Positions 28,569 to 38,969 of a DNA stretch of 64,000 bases are shown one piece after another (positions within the stretch are counted from its first letter, which is position 1; each line of letters begins with the position of its first letter). This stretch comes from Keguizhuia sedimenti (GTDB lineage: Bacteria; Pseudomonadota; Gammaproteobacteria; Burkholderiales; Burkholderiaceae_D). The translations under genes and the position numbers were made by a program. The notes under the pieces are model-generated. The model was not told the DNA's origin. It did not search any database and worked only from the letters and a program-made list of their open reading frames with translations. Where the stretch lies: NCBI GenBank assembly GCA_030715135.1, contig JAUYVH010000010.1, positions 62,001 to 126,000 on the forward strand, in the 5' to 3' direction.

Positions 28569-29939
28569 CTACTTGATAATTTTGTAGCAGGGAACGTATT
28601 TTTTTCCCGGCAGTTTCATGCGGTGCTGTTCAACGAAGGATGCAAGCAGGGCGTCCATCGGATCCATGATCGCTTTATCCCCGTGAATCTCAAAATGGCC
28701 GTATTTTTCGATGGCCCGCACGCCTTGCTCTTTCACGTTGCCGGCCACCACACCTGAAAATGCGCGGCGCAGATTTGCCGCGAGTTCATGCCGCTCCTGG
28801 TTCTTGTGCAAACTCAGGTTACGCATGTTTTCATGCGTCGGCTGGAAGGGGCGCTGGAATTCATGGTTGATCTTCAGCGCCCAATTGAAATAATAGGCGT
28901 CCGCGCGCTGCTTCCTGAAGCTGCGTACATCGCTGATACCGCTTTGCATCTCCCGGGCGACCGCAACCGGGTCATCGATGATGATCCGGTACCGCTGCTG
29001 TGCAACCGGACCGAGCGTCTCGCCGATGAAGTTGTGGATCTGCTTGAAATATTCCGCAGAGCTCTTGGGGCCGGTGAAGATGAGCGGGAAGGGCAGATTC
29101 GCGTTATCCGGATGCAGGAGAATACCCAGGACATACAGTATTTCCTCCGCCGTACCGGCGCCGCCGGGAAATACGATGATGCCGTGACCGACGCGCACGA
29201 ATGCTTCCAGGCGCTTTTCGATATCGGGAAGTATTACCAGGTTGTTGACAATGGCGTTCGGGGACTCTGCCGCGATAATGCCTGGTTCGGACAAGCCGAG
29301 ATAACGGCCATCCATGATCCGTTGCTTGGCGTGTGCAATCGCTGCGCCTTTCATCGGTCCCTTCATTGCGCCGGGTCCGCAGCCGGTGCAGATATCGAGG
29401 CCGCGCAAGCCGATCTCGTAACCGACGACTTTTGAATAGTCGTACTCGACTTCGGAGATCGAATGCCCACCCCAGCAGACCACGAGATTCGGGCTGATCA
29501 TCGGCTGAAGCACGTTCGCGTTGCGCAGGATATGGAATACCGCGTCAGTGATTCCCTGCGAGGTCTGGAGATTGAATTGCGGGTTGTCGCTGATCTCGTT
29601 GCTGGTGAAAAGGATATCCCTCAAGACTGCGAACAGGTGCTCGTGAATACCCTTGATCATCTTTCCGTCGACAAAGGCACGGCTTGGCGCACCCTTGATA
29701 TCGAGCTTGATACCGCGCTCGCGCTGAATGATATTGATGTCGAAGGATTCGTAGCGCTCCAGCAGCTCTTTTCCGTCATCGATATTGCTTCCGCTGTTCA
29801 AGACGGCCAACGAGCAGTTTCTGAAGACTTGATGGAGGCCGCCCAGGCTGTTGTCCAGCAGTTTGTTTACTTCCGCTTTTGAAAGAACCTCCAGGCGTCC
29901 TTCGGGCGAGATCTGTGTGTCGATTGGATGTTGGCTCAT
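28569..29939 (-). CDS. ppnN: Nucleotide 5'-monophosphate nucleosidase PpnN (LOG family)
   Basis: A 456-residue protein of the YgdH/PpnN group, cleaving purine and pyrimidine nucleotides to base and ribose 5-phosphate; the E. coli enzyme is controlled by (p)ppGpp. The N-terminal domain has FRNCSLAVLNSGS and FDINIIQRERGIKLD; the Rossmann-like core has VCWGGHSIS, CTGCGPGAMKGPMKGAAIAHA and the LOG motif FPGGAGTAEE near residue 258. Length fits E. coli PpnN (454). Confidence 0.92.
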   Translation of the reverse strand: MSQHPIDTQISPEGRLEVLSKAEVNKLLDNSLGGLHQVFRNCSLAVLNSGSNIDDGKELLERYESFDINIIQRERGIKLDIKGAPSRAFVDGKMIKGIHEHLFAVLRDILFTSNEISDNPQFNLQTSQGITDAVFHILRNANVLQPMISPNLVVCWGGHSISEVEYDYSKVVGYEIGLRGLDICTGCGPGAMKGPMKGAAIAHAKQRIMDGRYLGLSEPGIIAAESPNAIVNNLVILPDIEKRLEAFVRVGHGIIVFPGGAGTAEEILYVLGILLHPDNANLPFPLIFTGPKSSAEYFKQIHNFIGETLGPVAQQRYRIIIDDPVAVAREMQSGISDVRSFRKQRADAYYFNWALKINHEFQRPFQPTHENMRNLSLHKNQERHELAANLRRAFSGVVAGNVKEQGVRAIEKYGHFEIHGDKAIMDPMDALLASFVEQHRMKLPGKKYVPCYKIIK

Positions 29940-30297
29940 GAATATTAATCGCTAAAGTGTCTGTCAATGACGCGTGTCGAACGTCTTATTTCTTGGGGCT
30001 ATTTTCTCATAGCGAGCGTGCGCCATTACAAGAATAAGCTGGCAGTTCACAGTTTATATGCTTTATGCGGCCATATTTTCTGTCCGAAATCGATCTTCCG
30101 TCTGAAAACCGATAAATCCCGCTCCTCGCGTTGATTGAACTCAACTTGCACCGTTCAAATCGATTTTCTCGCCGGCCATATGCGGTCAAACTGCTGCATG
30201 GCGGAAGAATGCAGGCAAGAAGCTTCGGCCAAGGCGGCCAGAAACCAATTCCGGAAAGCGTTATCGAACAGGTATTCTTGCAATCTTTACCTCAGGC
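29940..30297. other. Intergenic region of ~360 bp
   Basis: Divergent upstream region of ppnN and the phospholipase D-VTT gene. No credible small gene, repeat or operator was recognised. Confidence 0.5.
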
Positions 30298-32466
30298 ATG
30301 TCTTTAAACAAATCTCCAGAGAACATTGTCGGCTCCGCAGAACGGCTATTGCAGGCTGGCCGCAACTGCTGGCGCATCGAGAATGCGCAACGCTTCAGCC
30401 TGCTGGTTGATGCGGATATTTATTTTCGCGCCGTACGCCAGGCGATTCTTGCGGCGAAGCACAGCATTTTCATCCTCAGTTGGGATATTGACAGCCGAAT
30501 GTGGCTGATGCCTGGCGGCGCCAACGACGGCTATCCCGAGCCCCTGGGCGATTTTCTGCACGCGGTCGTTTCCTCGCGTCCGGACCTGCACGCATATGTG
30601 CTGAACTGGGACTTCGCCATGCTGTATGCGCTGGAACGCGAGTGGCTTCCGGTTTACAAGCTGGACTGGCGCACACACCGCAGGCTGGAATTCAAAATGG
30701 ATGCGCGCCATCCTATCGGCGCTTCCCATCATCAGAAGATAGTGGTAATTGACGACAAGCTCGCCTTCGTAGGCGGACTGGATCTGACGCGTTCGCGCTG
30801 GGATACTCCCGAACATGCATGCAATGCGCCCTTGCGGAGGGATACGGACGGGAAGGAGTATGGGCCGTTTCATGATGTTCAGTGCATGGTCGACGGAGAT
30901 GCCGCGAGTGCACTCGGTGAACTTTCCCGCAGCCGCTGGCAGCGTGCCGTCAAGCAAATGCCCATCCCGTTCAAGGAGTCGGATCATGATCCATGGCCGC
31001 AAGGAATCACCCCCGACTTGACGGATGTGGAGATCGCCATCTCCAGGACCGAGCCAGGTTTCGAGCGAGAGCCGGCAGTGCACGAAATAAAGCAGTTGCA
31101 TCTGGACGCGATTGCCGCGGCGAAAAAGTTCCTGTTCTTCGAAAACCAGTATTTCACTTCCGGCCTGATCGCGCATGCGCTTGGTTTCCGGCTGAAGGAG
31201 CCCGACGGTCCGGAGGTCGCGATCATTTCGCCGCAAACCCAGAGCGGATGGCTGGAAGATGTCACCATGGGAGTTCTACGCGCCAGGTCGCACAGGCATC
31301 TGGTATCTACCGACGAATATGGCCACTATGCTCTCTACTGCCCCCACATTCCAGGCCTTAAAGAGGGATGCCTGAATGTGCACAGCAAGGTGTTTGCAGT
31401 GGACGATAGCCTGTTCAGTGTAGGGTCGGCCAATCTCAGCAGCCGTTCCATGGCCTACGACACCGAATGCAATCTGACCATCGAAGCAGTTGGAGATCAG
31501 GCGGCACGCAGCCGGATCAGTGCTTCGATCGCGCACATGCGCAATCGCCTGCTCGCAGAGCATCTTGACACGACGCCCGAACGGGTGGCCGAAGAAATTG
31601 TCAGGCAAGGCAGCATGCATCGCGCGATTGAAGCATTGCAGAGCCCGGGACGTTCCCTGCAGGTATTGAATCCCGTCGTTACGCCGGAACTGGATGCGCT
31701 CATACCGGACCAGGCGTTTTTCGATCCTGAGCGGCCTATTGACCCGGACGAACTGGTCGCCCAGTTCGTACCCAAGGATGCCAGGAAACCCGTTCCCAAG
31801 CGATTGATCGGGCTGGGTTTGCTTGCGATCACGCTTGCGCTCCTGGCCATTGCGTGGCGTTGGACGCCCATGCGCGAGTGGATCAATCTGGATTCCCTGA
31901 TCGGCCTGGCGCGCAGCCTGGAAAACATGCCGTTCACGCCGATCGCAGTCGTCGGAAGTTACGTGCTTGCAGGCTTGCTGATGGTGCCGGTCATGCTGTT
32001 GATTGCAGTAACGGGCATCGTATTTGGCCCGCTCTGGGGCATGGGATATGCCGTTGCCGGAAGCCTGTTAAGCGCTTCGGTCGCTTACGGAATTGGAATG
32101 TGGCTGGGCCGGGAAACGGTGCGACGCATGCTTGGCGCAAGGGTCAACAGGCTGAGCAGGCGTATCGCCAAGCGCGGAATCATTGCAATGACAGTGATCC
32201 GCATGCTTCCGATTGCGCCGTTTACCGTGGTCAATATTGTCGCCGGTGCTTCACATATACGTTTCCGGGATTACCTGATCGGAACTTTCCTCGGAATGGT
32301 GCCGGGTATTTTCATCACCGTCACCTTTGTGCACAACCTTGCTGAAGCGGTCCGCAATCCCAGCATCGGTACAGTCAGCGTATTGGCCGGAGTGGCGATA
32401 CTTTTGATCAGCGCCGCCATATTTGCCAAGCGCATGCTGACCCGCAAAAACGATATTTCCATATAA
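30298..32466 (+). CDS. Phospholipase D-VTT domain fusion protein
   Basis: A 722-residue protein combining a phospholipase D/cardiolipin-synthase-like half with a membrane half. HKD motif 1 is HHQKIVVIDD (His145, Lys147, Asp152); motif 2 is VHSKVFAVDD (His362). From residue ~500 a TM helix leads into a VTT/DedA-like (SNARE-associated) domain: AVTGIVFGPLWGMGYAVAGS ... ITVTFVHNLAEAV. It probably acts on phospholipids at the inner membrane. The stop codon TAA overlaps the ATG of the next gene (TAATG), so the two are translationally coupled. Confidence 0.9.
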   Translation: MSLNKSPENIVGSAERLLQAGRNCWRIENAQRFSLLVDADIYFRAVRQAILAAKHSIFILSWDIDSRMWLMPGGANDGYPEPLGDFLHAVVSSRPDLHAYVLNWDFAMLYALEREWLPVYKLDWRTHRRLEFKMDARHPIGASHHQKIVVIDDKLAFVGGLDLTRSRWDTPEHACNAPLRRDTDGKEYGPFHDVQCMVDGDAASALGELSRSRWQRAVKQMPIPFKESDHDPWPQGITPDLTDVEIAISRTEPGFEREPAVHEIKQLHLDAIAAAKKFLFFENQYFTSGLIAHALGFRLKEPDGPEVAIISPQTQSGWLEDVTMGVLRARSHRHLVSTDEYGHYALYCPHIPGLKEGCLNVHSKVFAVDDSLFSVGSANLSSRSMAYDTECNLTIEAVGDQAARSRISASIAHMRNRLLAEHLDTTPERVAEEIVRQGSMHRAIEALQSPGRSLQVLNPVVTPELDALIPDQAFFDPERPIDPDELVAQFVPKDARKPVPKRLIGLGLLAITLALLAIAWRWTPMREWINLDSLIGLARSLENMPFTPIAVVGSYVLAGLLMVPVMLLIAVTGIVFGPLWGMGYAVAGSLLSASVAYGIGMWLGRETVRRMLGARVNRLSRRIAKRGIIAMTVIRMLPIAPFTVVNIVAGASHIRFRDYLIGTFLGMVPGIFITVTFVHNLAEAVRNPSIGTVSVLAGVAILLISAAIFAKRMLTRKNDISI

Positions 32467-33215
32467 TGAATGCGCCCATTCAAACAGCTGGATCAATTTC
32501 GATGGGATTGACGGAACCGGATCTCAATCCATGGCCGGTCACGATCGCGACCTACAACATACACAGTGCAGTCGGCACCGACAGGAAGTTTGCGCCGGAG
32601 CGCATCGTTGGGGTGCTGCAGGAGATCCAGGCTGACATCGTTGCGCTGCAGGAAGTGCCGCTGGGTGGAAGCCATTTTCCCAACGTACTTGAAATGATCC
32701 AGCAAAAGACCGGATATTTCGCGGTGGAGGGTTTTACCTTTGCCGTGTCGGGCAGACGATACGGAAACGCTGTCATCAGCAGATATCCGATTGTCGAGCA
32801 CCGTTCAATCGATCTCTCTTTCGGAAGCAGGGAGCCGAGAGGCGCACTGGACGCAGACATCAATTGCCACGGACATCCGCTTCGCGTCATTGCGACGCAT
32901 CTGGGACTCGGCATCGGAGAGCGACAGGAGCAGATACGCAAGCTCCTTCAGGTGTTCGATACTGACCAGATGCCGGTGATTCTGCTGGGTGACGTCAACG
33001 AATGGTTTATCTGGGGACGGTCGCTGAAGTGGCTGGTTTCCCACTTTGAAGCGGTGCCGGCACCGGCGACTTTCCCTTCTCGCTGGCCCTTGCTTCCGCT
33101 TGACCGTATATGGATTCGTCCGAGACACCGCCTCGTTCATGTCAATGTGCATGCCACGCCGCTATCGCGTGTTGCGTCCGATCACCTGCCGCTGATTGCC
33201 CATATCGATGGCTGA
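32466..33215 (+). CDS. Endonuclease/exonuclease/phosphatase family protein
   Basis: A 249-residue EEP-fold hydrolase. The motifs ATYNIHSAVGTDRK, ADIVALQEVPLGG (catalytic Glu), VIATHLGLG, LLGDVNEW (Asp/Asn pair) and ASDHLPLIAHI (terminal Asp-His) are all present. Coupling to the phospholipase D-VTT gene by a one-base overlap points to a phosphodiester lipid substrate rather than DNA (inference). It is cytosolic by sequence; no signal peptide is seen. Confidence 0.9.
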   Translation: MNAPIQTAGSISMGLTEPDLNPWPVTIATYNIHSAVGTDRKFAPERIVGVLQEIQADIVALQEVPLGGSHFPNVLEMIQQKTGYFAVEGFTFAVSGRRYGNAVISRYPIVEHRSIDLSFGSREPRGALDADINCHGHPLRVIATHLGLGIGERQEQIRKLLQVFDTDQMPVILLGDVNEWFIWGRSLKWLVSHFEAVPAPATFPSRWPLLPLDRIWIRPRHRLVHVNVHATPLSRVASDHLPLIAHIDG

Positions 33216-33411
33216 ATCCGGCGAACTGGCTCTCCGTCACTGTGACCTTATACAACAGTCGATTCGGAATTTAATCCAGAATGAATCCGAGCAGCCGGTT
33301 CCTTGAGTTTATGCAAGCGCTTCCATGGGAAGCGGCGGGATCATTGATCTGCAGGAGATACCGATTCAAAGAGACGGCGATGCGCGCCAAGCATTTGCGC
33401 GAAGGCCGTCG

Positions 33412-34590
33412 ATGCAAAGGCAGACAATGGAACAAAAGATCAACGCCGCACGGCCGGCATATTACGGATTAAATATTGAACTTGCCCAGGCTCAATCAAA
33501 CCGTGCAAATGATGTGAGCGTCACATGTCACAGGAATGAAGTTCCCTCATTCGTGGAAGCCGAATTGGAGCGGCTGTACGGCAACATTTTCTGTTCACTG
33601 AAGCAGTTCCGCACTTACTGCGGAAGCAAGGTGCCGTTCAGTACCTATATCGCACGGAAAGGCCGGGAAATCGCTACGATCATCCTTTTTACTCATGAAG
33701 GGCGAAGGATTCGCGTGATGAACGAGGTTGTGTCGTTCGAACCGGATGAAATATCCGATTTTGCCGATTATATTTTCAGTGCCTACAAATCAGTCCAGCT
33801 TATTGACTTCCATGCAGTACACACCAGCATCGAAAGAATGCCCTATCCATTCCAGTCCTACGACTGCCTCGAAGACATTACACTGGACCTGCCAGCGACG
33901 GAGAATGAATATCTAAGCCATCTCGGCAAGAATACCCGCCGGAACCTGAAGCGTTACAGAGAAAGACTATACAAGGACCATCCTAGCTTTGAATTCCAGG
34001 TCTATGAGAAGGAGCAGATCAAGGACGAGTTTATCCATGCAATCGTGCGCCTGAACAAGGAGCGGATGGCGGAAAAGAACAAGGAATCGATCATCGATGA
34101 CCCGGAGACCACGCGAATCATTCGCATGGTGCGTGCCTACGGCATGGTCGGCGTGGCACGAATCGACAACGTCATCTGCGCGGGTACCATCAGCTACAGA
34201 GTGGGCAATAATTATTTCCTGAGCGTGCTGGCGCATTCGCCCGAATACGATCCTTACTGGATCGGCATCCTTTGCTGCTACAAGACCATCCGGGAATGCA
34301 TAGAACGCGGCGGCAAGGAATTTCATTTCCTGTGGGGACGCTACGATTACAAGTTTACCCTTCTTGCCAAGCTGCGCGAGCTTAACCACATCACGATCTA
34401 TCGCTCAAGAGTACATTACCTGATTAACCTTTCCACGGTGTTTAAGGGAGCGTTCGCCCGAAAAAAACGCGAGTTCCAGCTGCTGATGCATGAAACCAAG
34501 CATTACCACCAGCAGGACTTCTGGACGCGTGTTTTGGTCGGACTGGTTCGACGTGCGCGCGGAGTAAGGCGCTCTATCCACGCGAGATGA
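33412..34590 (+). CDS. GNAT/FemAB-like acetyltransferase domain protein
   Basis: A ~392-residue protein with the split GNAT fold of the FemAB/BioF2-like type: YDCLEDITLDLPATENEYL, KNTRRNLKRYRERL, VRLNKERMAEKNKESI, and GVARIDNVICAGTISYRVGNNYFLSVLAHS then FHFLWGRYDYKF. Such proteins transfer acyl or aminoacyl groups in envelope polysaccharide or peptide synthesis; the substrate is unknown. The start is uncertain: 33412 (GAAGG upstream) and 33427 are both plausible, while the frame is open from 33325. It follows the EEP gene by about 200 bases. Confidence 0.75.
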   Translation: MQRQTMEQKINAARPAYYGLNIELAQAQSNRANDVSVTCHRNEVPSFVEAELERLYGNIFCSLKQFRTYCGSKVPFSTYIARKGREIATIILFTHEGRRIRVMNEVVSFEPDEISDFADYIFSAYKSVQLIDFHAVHTSIERMPYPFQSYDCLEDITLDLPATENEYLSHLGKNTRRNLKRYRERLYKDHPSFEFQVYEKEQIKDEFIHAIVRLNKERMAEKNKESIIDDPETTRIIRMVRAYGMVGVARIDNVICAGTISYRVGNNYFLSVLAHSPEYDPYWIGILCCYKTIRECIERGGKEFHFLWGRYDYKFTLLAKLRELNHITIYRSRVHYLINLSTVFKGAFARKKREFQLLMHETKHYHQQDFWTRVLVGLVRRARGVRRSIHAR

Positions 34591-34725
34591 TCCGTCAGGT
34601 TCTCGGTGCGGCATGCATTGCAGGGAAACCGAATCGCGCCGAAAGAGTTCAACCGTACACGTACCGGAATTCCGGAATGGCGCCCATTTATCGACCGGCG
34701 CTCCAGCTCCATTTGCGCGCGGTGG

Positions 34726-35535
34726 CTACTCCAGAGCTTCCTCAGACAGGACACTGACTTTACGCGGAGGCGTGTACATTTCCTGCGTCATCAGGTCTAC
34801 GCCACATGCAAGCGCCTCGATCCAGTCCAGAAAATTTCCAATGACCTCGCGTCCTTTCAGCGGCGCTCCATGCTGCGGAACGATCCATAAGGGATCCAGA
34901 TTTCGCACCATGTTTACCCAATAGCGGCAGACCTTGTTGGATACCATGTAGCGCGTGTGGAATCCGCGCATGAAAGCGACATGCTGGTCGAAGTTCGTGA
35001 TCGGCGCTGTGGCAAGACTGGCAGGAACGAGCGAGGCACCCATATCACCTGAAAAGAGGATGCGGCTGACCGGATCGTAAAACTGCAGATTGCCTTCGGA
35101 GTGCAGGAAGTGCGCGGGCAAAATCTGAAAGAGCGTATCGCCGAAAGGGAGCAGCGTGCCTTCGTCCGGGACGGGAATGATCCTCCCTTCGGTTTTTCCC
35201 TGCGGGCAGAAATGCGGAACAAAGCGCGACCAGATGCGGGAGATCAGCAGGCGCGTATTCGAATTATTCAGCCAGCGGGGCAGGGAAGCGATGATGTCCG
35301 GATCCGCATGCGATGCGAAAACATATTTGAGCTGCTTCGGCGGAAAATATTTGCTCATCGTGAGGAACAGCTCGTTGTAGGTCAGCACACCGCCCGGGTC
35401 GAGCAGGATGCCGTTCCCGTCCTGTACGATTAAAAACTGGTTCGACTGAACTGTTTCGCCCCCATTTTCCTCGACCAGGTCTGAAAACATCACGCAGATA
35501 TGTTTTCCGTCGTTATAAAGCTCGATAGACATCAA
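34726..35535 (-). CDS. Oxygen-binding diiron (ODP-type) MBL-fold protein
   Basis: A 269-residue metallo-beta-lactamase-fold protein close to the diiron domain of flavodiiron proteins, but without the flavodoxin part. Metal ligands are H76, D78 and D80 (SHADPD), H145 (AHFLHSEGN), D164 (FSGDMG) and H222 (PQHGAP). The replacement of HxExDH by HxDxD is as in ODP sensors that bind O2 rather than reduce it quickly. It begins 67 bases after the stop of a PAS-containing chemoreceptor on the same strand, so an O2-sensing role in taxis is likely (inference). Confidence 0.82.
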   Translation of the reverse strand: MMSIELYNDGKHICVMFSDLVEENGGETVQSNQFLIVQDGNGILLDPGGVLTYNELFLTMSKYFPPKQLKYVFASHADPDIIASLPRWLNNSNTRLLISRIWSRFVPHFCPQGKTEGRIIPVPDEGTLLPFGDTLFQILPAHFLHSEGNLQFYDPVSRILFSGDMGASLVPASLATAPITNFDQHVAFMRGFHTRYMVSNKVCRYWVNMVRNLDPLWIVPQHGAPLKGREVIGNFLDWIEALACGVDLMTQEMYTPPRKVSVLSEEALE

Positions 35536-35601
35536 TCATCCTGAAATTAATACGTTGGCAGCTTGAATTTTCCTGCCTGGTTTTCTTTTATTTGTTTTCT
35601 T

Positions 35602-37278
35602 TTACGCGCGCTTCAGTTGCCGTGGCTTCGGTTGTGCCAGCTGCTGTGGTGCTTGCACTTCCTGGAGCCTGGATGGAATGAGCGCCATGTGAGGCAGCGG
35701 ACGAAGCTTGGAAGGGATATTGAATACGGAGACTGCATGGCTTAGTTGCTGCGCTTCCTGGTGCAGACCGGACGCAGCGGCGGCTGCTTCTTCCACCAGA
35801 GCTGCATTGCGCTGGGTTATCCGGTCCATTTCAGACACGGCTTGATTGACCTGCTGCACGCCGATTGCCTGTTCCTTGCTCGCCAACGCAATTTGCGACA
35901 CGATGCCGCTGACCTGCGCCACGGCCTCAACGACTTTGCCCATCGTGCCTTCAGCGGTAGTCACAAGCTGGTTGCCCGTTTCCACTTTTTGCATGGATTC
36001 GTCGATCAAGGCCTTGATTTCTTTCGCCGAGGTCGCGGACCGCTGCGCCAGGCTTCGCACTTCGGAGGCAACCACGGCAAAGCCGCGTCCCGATTCGCCG
36101 GCACGCGCTGCTTCCACTGCGGCGTTGAGCGCCAGGATATTGGTCTGGAATGCGATGCCGTCAATGACACTGATGATGTCGGCGACGTGTTTCGCCGACG
36201 AGGAGATTTCATTCATGGTACGCCCGACCGCGCCCACTGCGACACCTCCCTGTGCGGCGATTTCGGCAGCGTTGTTGGCAAGGCGGGTTGCGTCCTGCGC
36301 ATTTCCCGCATTATTCGTGACGGTCGACGCAAACTCTTCCATGCTCGATGCAGTTTCCTCCAGACTTGCGGCCTGTGCTTCCGTCCTTGAAGACAGGTCC
36401 GTATTTCCTGCTGCGATTCCGCTGGTTGCTGAATTCATTGCCGAAACGATCTCACGTATATCGCCGATTGCAGCAACGAGATTGACGTTCAACTGCCCCA
36501 ATGCCCGCAGCAGCCGGTCTGCGGCCGGCGGATTACTTACTCCCGAAGTGCGTGACAGGTCGCCTCCGGCCAGCGATTCGGCCATTGCACTTGCCTCATT
36601 GACCGGTTTCAGAATCCTTGTGTGGACGAACCAGAAACCGGACAGGTTGAGCAACAGGCCGGCAAGACAGGAGAAAGCAGCCCATTTCGGGAAGGCGTCG
36701 CTATCCGCGGCGGCAAAGGCCCATGCCAAAACGCCAACCATGAGAAACGATTGAGCCAATGTAAAAGCGGCGAGCTTCACTTTCACCGGCATACGCATCG
36801 CGCGCCGAAGGCTCGAACGCCAGCCTTTCTTCTCGATGTTGCCTTTACGGACGAACAGCCGGCTTTGTTCTCCCTTGCGCATTTCGGCATATGCAGCGGT
36901 TGCCGCTTCGATTTGCTGGGCGGTCGGCTTGGTGCGTACCGACATGTATCCGACCACCTGGCCGAACTCCGTGATCGGCGTGACATTGGCGATAACCCAG
37001 TACAAATCCCCGTTCTTGCGGCGGTTCTTGACCGGAGCGCTCCAGAGCTCGCCCTGTTTCAGGCTTGTCCAAAGATCTTCGAATGCCTCCGCTGGCATGT
37101 CCGGGTGCCGGACTATGTTATGCGGTGCACCCATCAGCTCCGATTCCTCGAAGCCACTGACTTCAGTGAAATAAGGATTGACGTACGTAATCTTGCCTTT
37201 CAAGTCTGTCTTCGAGACGATGGGACGGCCTTCTTCCAGAATGTATTCACGATCGGTTACCGGGAGGTTATTACGCAT
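35602..37278 (-). CDS. Aer-type PAS methyl-accepting chemotaxis protein
   Basis: A 558-residue chemoreceptor. A PAS domain (residues ~5-120: [34 protein letters not shown]) is followed by a basic stretch, two TM helices (~165-215) and a HAMP-like segment. The MA signalling domain ends with the conserved hairpin tip [21 protein letters not shown]. The N-terminus resembles Aer, which binds FAD in PAS for redox or O2 taxis. The start at 37278 ([12 protein letters not shown]) has AGGA upstream. It is followed by the diiron MBL gene. Confidence 0.92.
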   Translation of the reverse strand: MRNNLPVTDREYILEEGRPIVSKTDLKGKITYVNPYFTEVSGFEESELMGAPHNIVRHPDMPAEAFEDLWTSLKQGELWSAPVKNRRKNGDLYWVIANVTPITEFGQVVGYMSVRTKPTAQQIEAATAAYAEMRKGEQSRLFVRKGNIEKKGWRSSLRRAMRMPVKVKLAAFTLAQSFLMVGVLAWAFAAADSDAFPKWAAFSCLAGLLLNLSGFWFVHTRILKPVNEASAMAESLAGGDLSRTSGVSNPPAADRLLRALGQLNVNLVAAIGDIREIVSAMNSATSGIAAGNTDLSSRTEAQAASLEETASSMEEFASTVTNNAGNAQDATRLANNAAEIAAQGGVAVGAVGRTMNEISSSAKHVADIISVIDGIAFQTNILALNAAVEAARAGESGRGFAVVASEVRSLAQRSATSAKEIKALIDESMQKVETGNQLVTTAEGTMGKVVEAVAQVSGIVSQIALASKEQAIGVQQVNQAVSEMDRITQRNAALVEEAAAAASGLHQEAQQLSHAVSVFNIPSKLRPLPHMALIPSRLQEVQAPQQLAQPKPRQLKRA

Positions 37279-37652
37279 GTTGATCCTGACTCCTTTAAGG
37301 TGATCTTGCCGCTTCATCAATAGTTGCATTTGAGCAAGATAAAGAGCTAAAAAGATTGATTCAAATCAAAATCATCTTTCTTCAAGGAAATGGTTGACTG
37401 AATCTCTTTGGTTTTTTCCTGCGTAAAAATTTAAGTCCAGACAGCAAAATCCGGTACATGGATCGCTTTAAATTTCGCGAATTTGGTTCTTAGTCGTGTC
37501 CGCGCGTAATCCGGTGCAGAAAATTGCGTCGGTTTACACCTTTGTTGATCGGCACTCTTATGTCAATGCCAAGTCTTAAGCAAACTGGCAGGCATTTCGA
37601 AGCAGCGGTAAAAATACGATCGGAAATTATTTTTAGACTCGCGACCTAAGAA
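37279..37652. other. Intergenic region of ~370 bp
   Basis: AT-rich divergent region between the chemoreceptor and the YfiM-like gene. No ORF, repeat or clear operator was recognised. Confidence 0.5.
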
Positions 37653-38672
37653 ATGAACTTAAGAACAATAGCTGAATTATTTCCACGGCATGAACCGACC
37701 GTTCACGTTGCGATTCTTTGCAGATCATTTTTTAGCATCCTGTGCTGCCTCACATTGTCGTGGGTGAATCCTGCCACCGCTGATCCGTTTGATCGAGCCG
37801 GCGATACAGCTGCAAATGCGGGCTCTCTCTACATGCCTCCCATGAAGGAGGAATTTGGGGAGCTTGAGGCCGCCGAAGAGGCCAGGAAGACACAGCTGCG
37901 AACAATGGCGATCATCCTCGGCAGCAGTGCTGCAGTCGGCTTATATGGGCATTTCAAATGGTGGCAGGGCGGCTTCAATTCAGATTTCCGGACGCGCAAT
38001 GAAGGCTGGTTCGGGCACAATACCTATAGCGGCGGTGCGGACAAGCTGGGACACTTTTTCATGGGCTATGCGGGCACAAGGCTTTCTTCGTCAACGTTCG
38101 AATGGGCCGGAAATTCACGCGACGATGCGCTCAACCTGGCGGCACTGACGACACTGGGCATTCTTACCGGTATTGAAGTGCTTGACGGATTTTCCAGGGA
38201 ATGGTCGTTCAGCCGGGAAGACGCGATCATCAACGCCCTGGGCGTGGGCGGCGCACTTTTAATGGAAAAGAACCCCGAGCTCGACAGATTGCTGGATTTT
38301 CGCCTGCTGTACTGGCCGTCGCGCGAAAGCGGGCGCGAATTCAATCCCTTCGGCGATTATTCCGGCCAGACCTATCTGCTCGTTGCCAAGGCATCCGGTA
38401 TTCCGGCATTCAGGAATCATCCAGTGCTGCGATACCTTGAGGTAGCTGTCGGCTATGGGACACGGGGCAATAGCTCCGATCAATGGGTGGAGGACGGCAA
38501 TGTCCGGCGCAATGCGTATTTTGGTTTGTCGCTGAATGTTTCCGAAGTGCTTAGGGAGACCGTGTTCAGGCAGTCAGAAAAGAACAAAACCGTGCAAGGC
38601 ACGACAGAAACACTGCTTGAGTTCGTACAGATACCCGGAACGACAGCGCTCCAACGCACAGGCATTGATTGA
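37653..38672 (+). CDS. YfiM/DUF2279-like protein
   Basis: A 339-residue exported or membrane-attached protein. A hydrophobic segment near residues 27-44 acts as signal. The family motif GADKLGHFFMGYAGTRLSS (residues ~129-147), followed by GILTGIEVLDGFSREWSFSREDAIINALG, is that of YfiM/DUF2279. A C-terminal ~120-residue region ends in beta-like segments and could reach the outer membrane. No function is established. It has no operon partner. Confidence 0.75.
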   Translation: MNLRTIAELFPRHEPTVHVAILCRSFFSILCCLTLSWVNPATADPFDRAGDTAANAGSLYMPPMKEEFGELEAAEEARKTQLRTMAIILGSSAAVGLYGHFKWWQGGFNSDFRTRNEGWFGHNTYSGGADKLGHFFMGYAGTRLSSSTFEWAGNSRDDALNLAALTTLGILTGIEVLDGFSREWSFSREDAIINALGVGGALLMEKNPELDRLLDFRLLYWPSRESGREFNPFGDYSGQTYLLVAKASGIPAFRNHPVLRYLEVAVGYGTRGNSSDQWVEDGNVRRNAYFGLSLNVSEVLRETVFRQSEKNKTVQGTTETLLEFVQIPGTTALQRTGID

Positions 38673-38969
38673 AATTCAAGTTTGCAATAGCGGATCAGTA
38701 CAGGATCCGCAAGGCAGCGAGATAAGGCATCCCAAATTCCCGCAACCCGGACCAGTCGCAGCCTGACGAGGCCGTCTCTGCCAAAATTTTCTTGCGTAAC
38801 CCCGTGGCAGCTCCCTTGCCGTGCGCCGAGAACACCGGGTCCGACATGGCGCGAAATGTTAACGCTCTAAGACACATTTCAAAAATTTCCGCAAGGAAAT
38901 ATTAAATTGGATTAGGATGCGTAAGTAGTTATATAGTTATTCATATAAAAAAACACTCTGGGGGAGAAG
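38673..38969. other. Intergenic region of ~300 bp with short inverted repeat
   Basis: It contains a 7-bp inverted repeat, GCGGATC/GATCCGC (38690-38696 and 38704-38710), without a T run just after the YfiM-like gene, possibly a weak terminator. GTAAGTAGTTATA at 38926-38938 matches 13 bases of a tandem repeat at 50352-50393. A run of A and GGGGGAG before 38970 serves the next gene. Confidence 0.45.
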
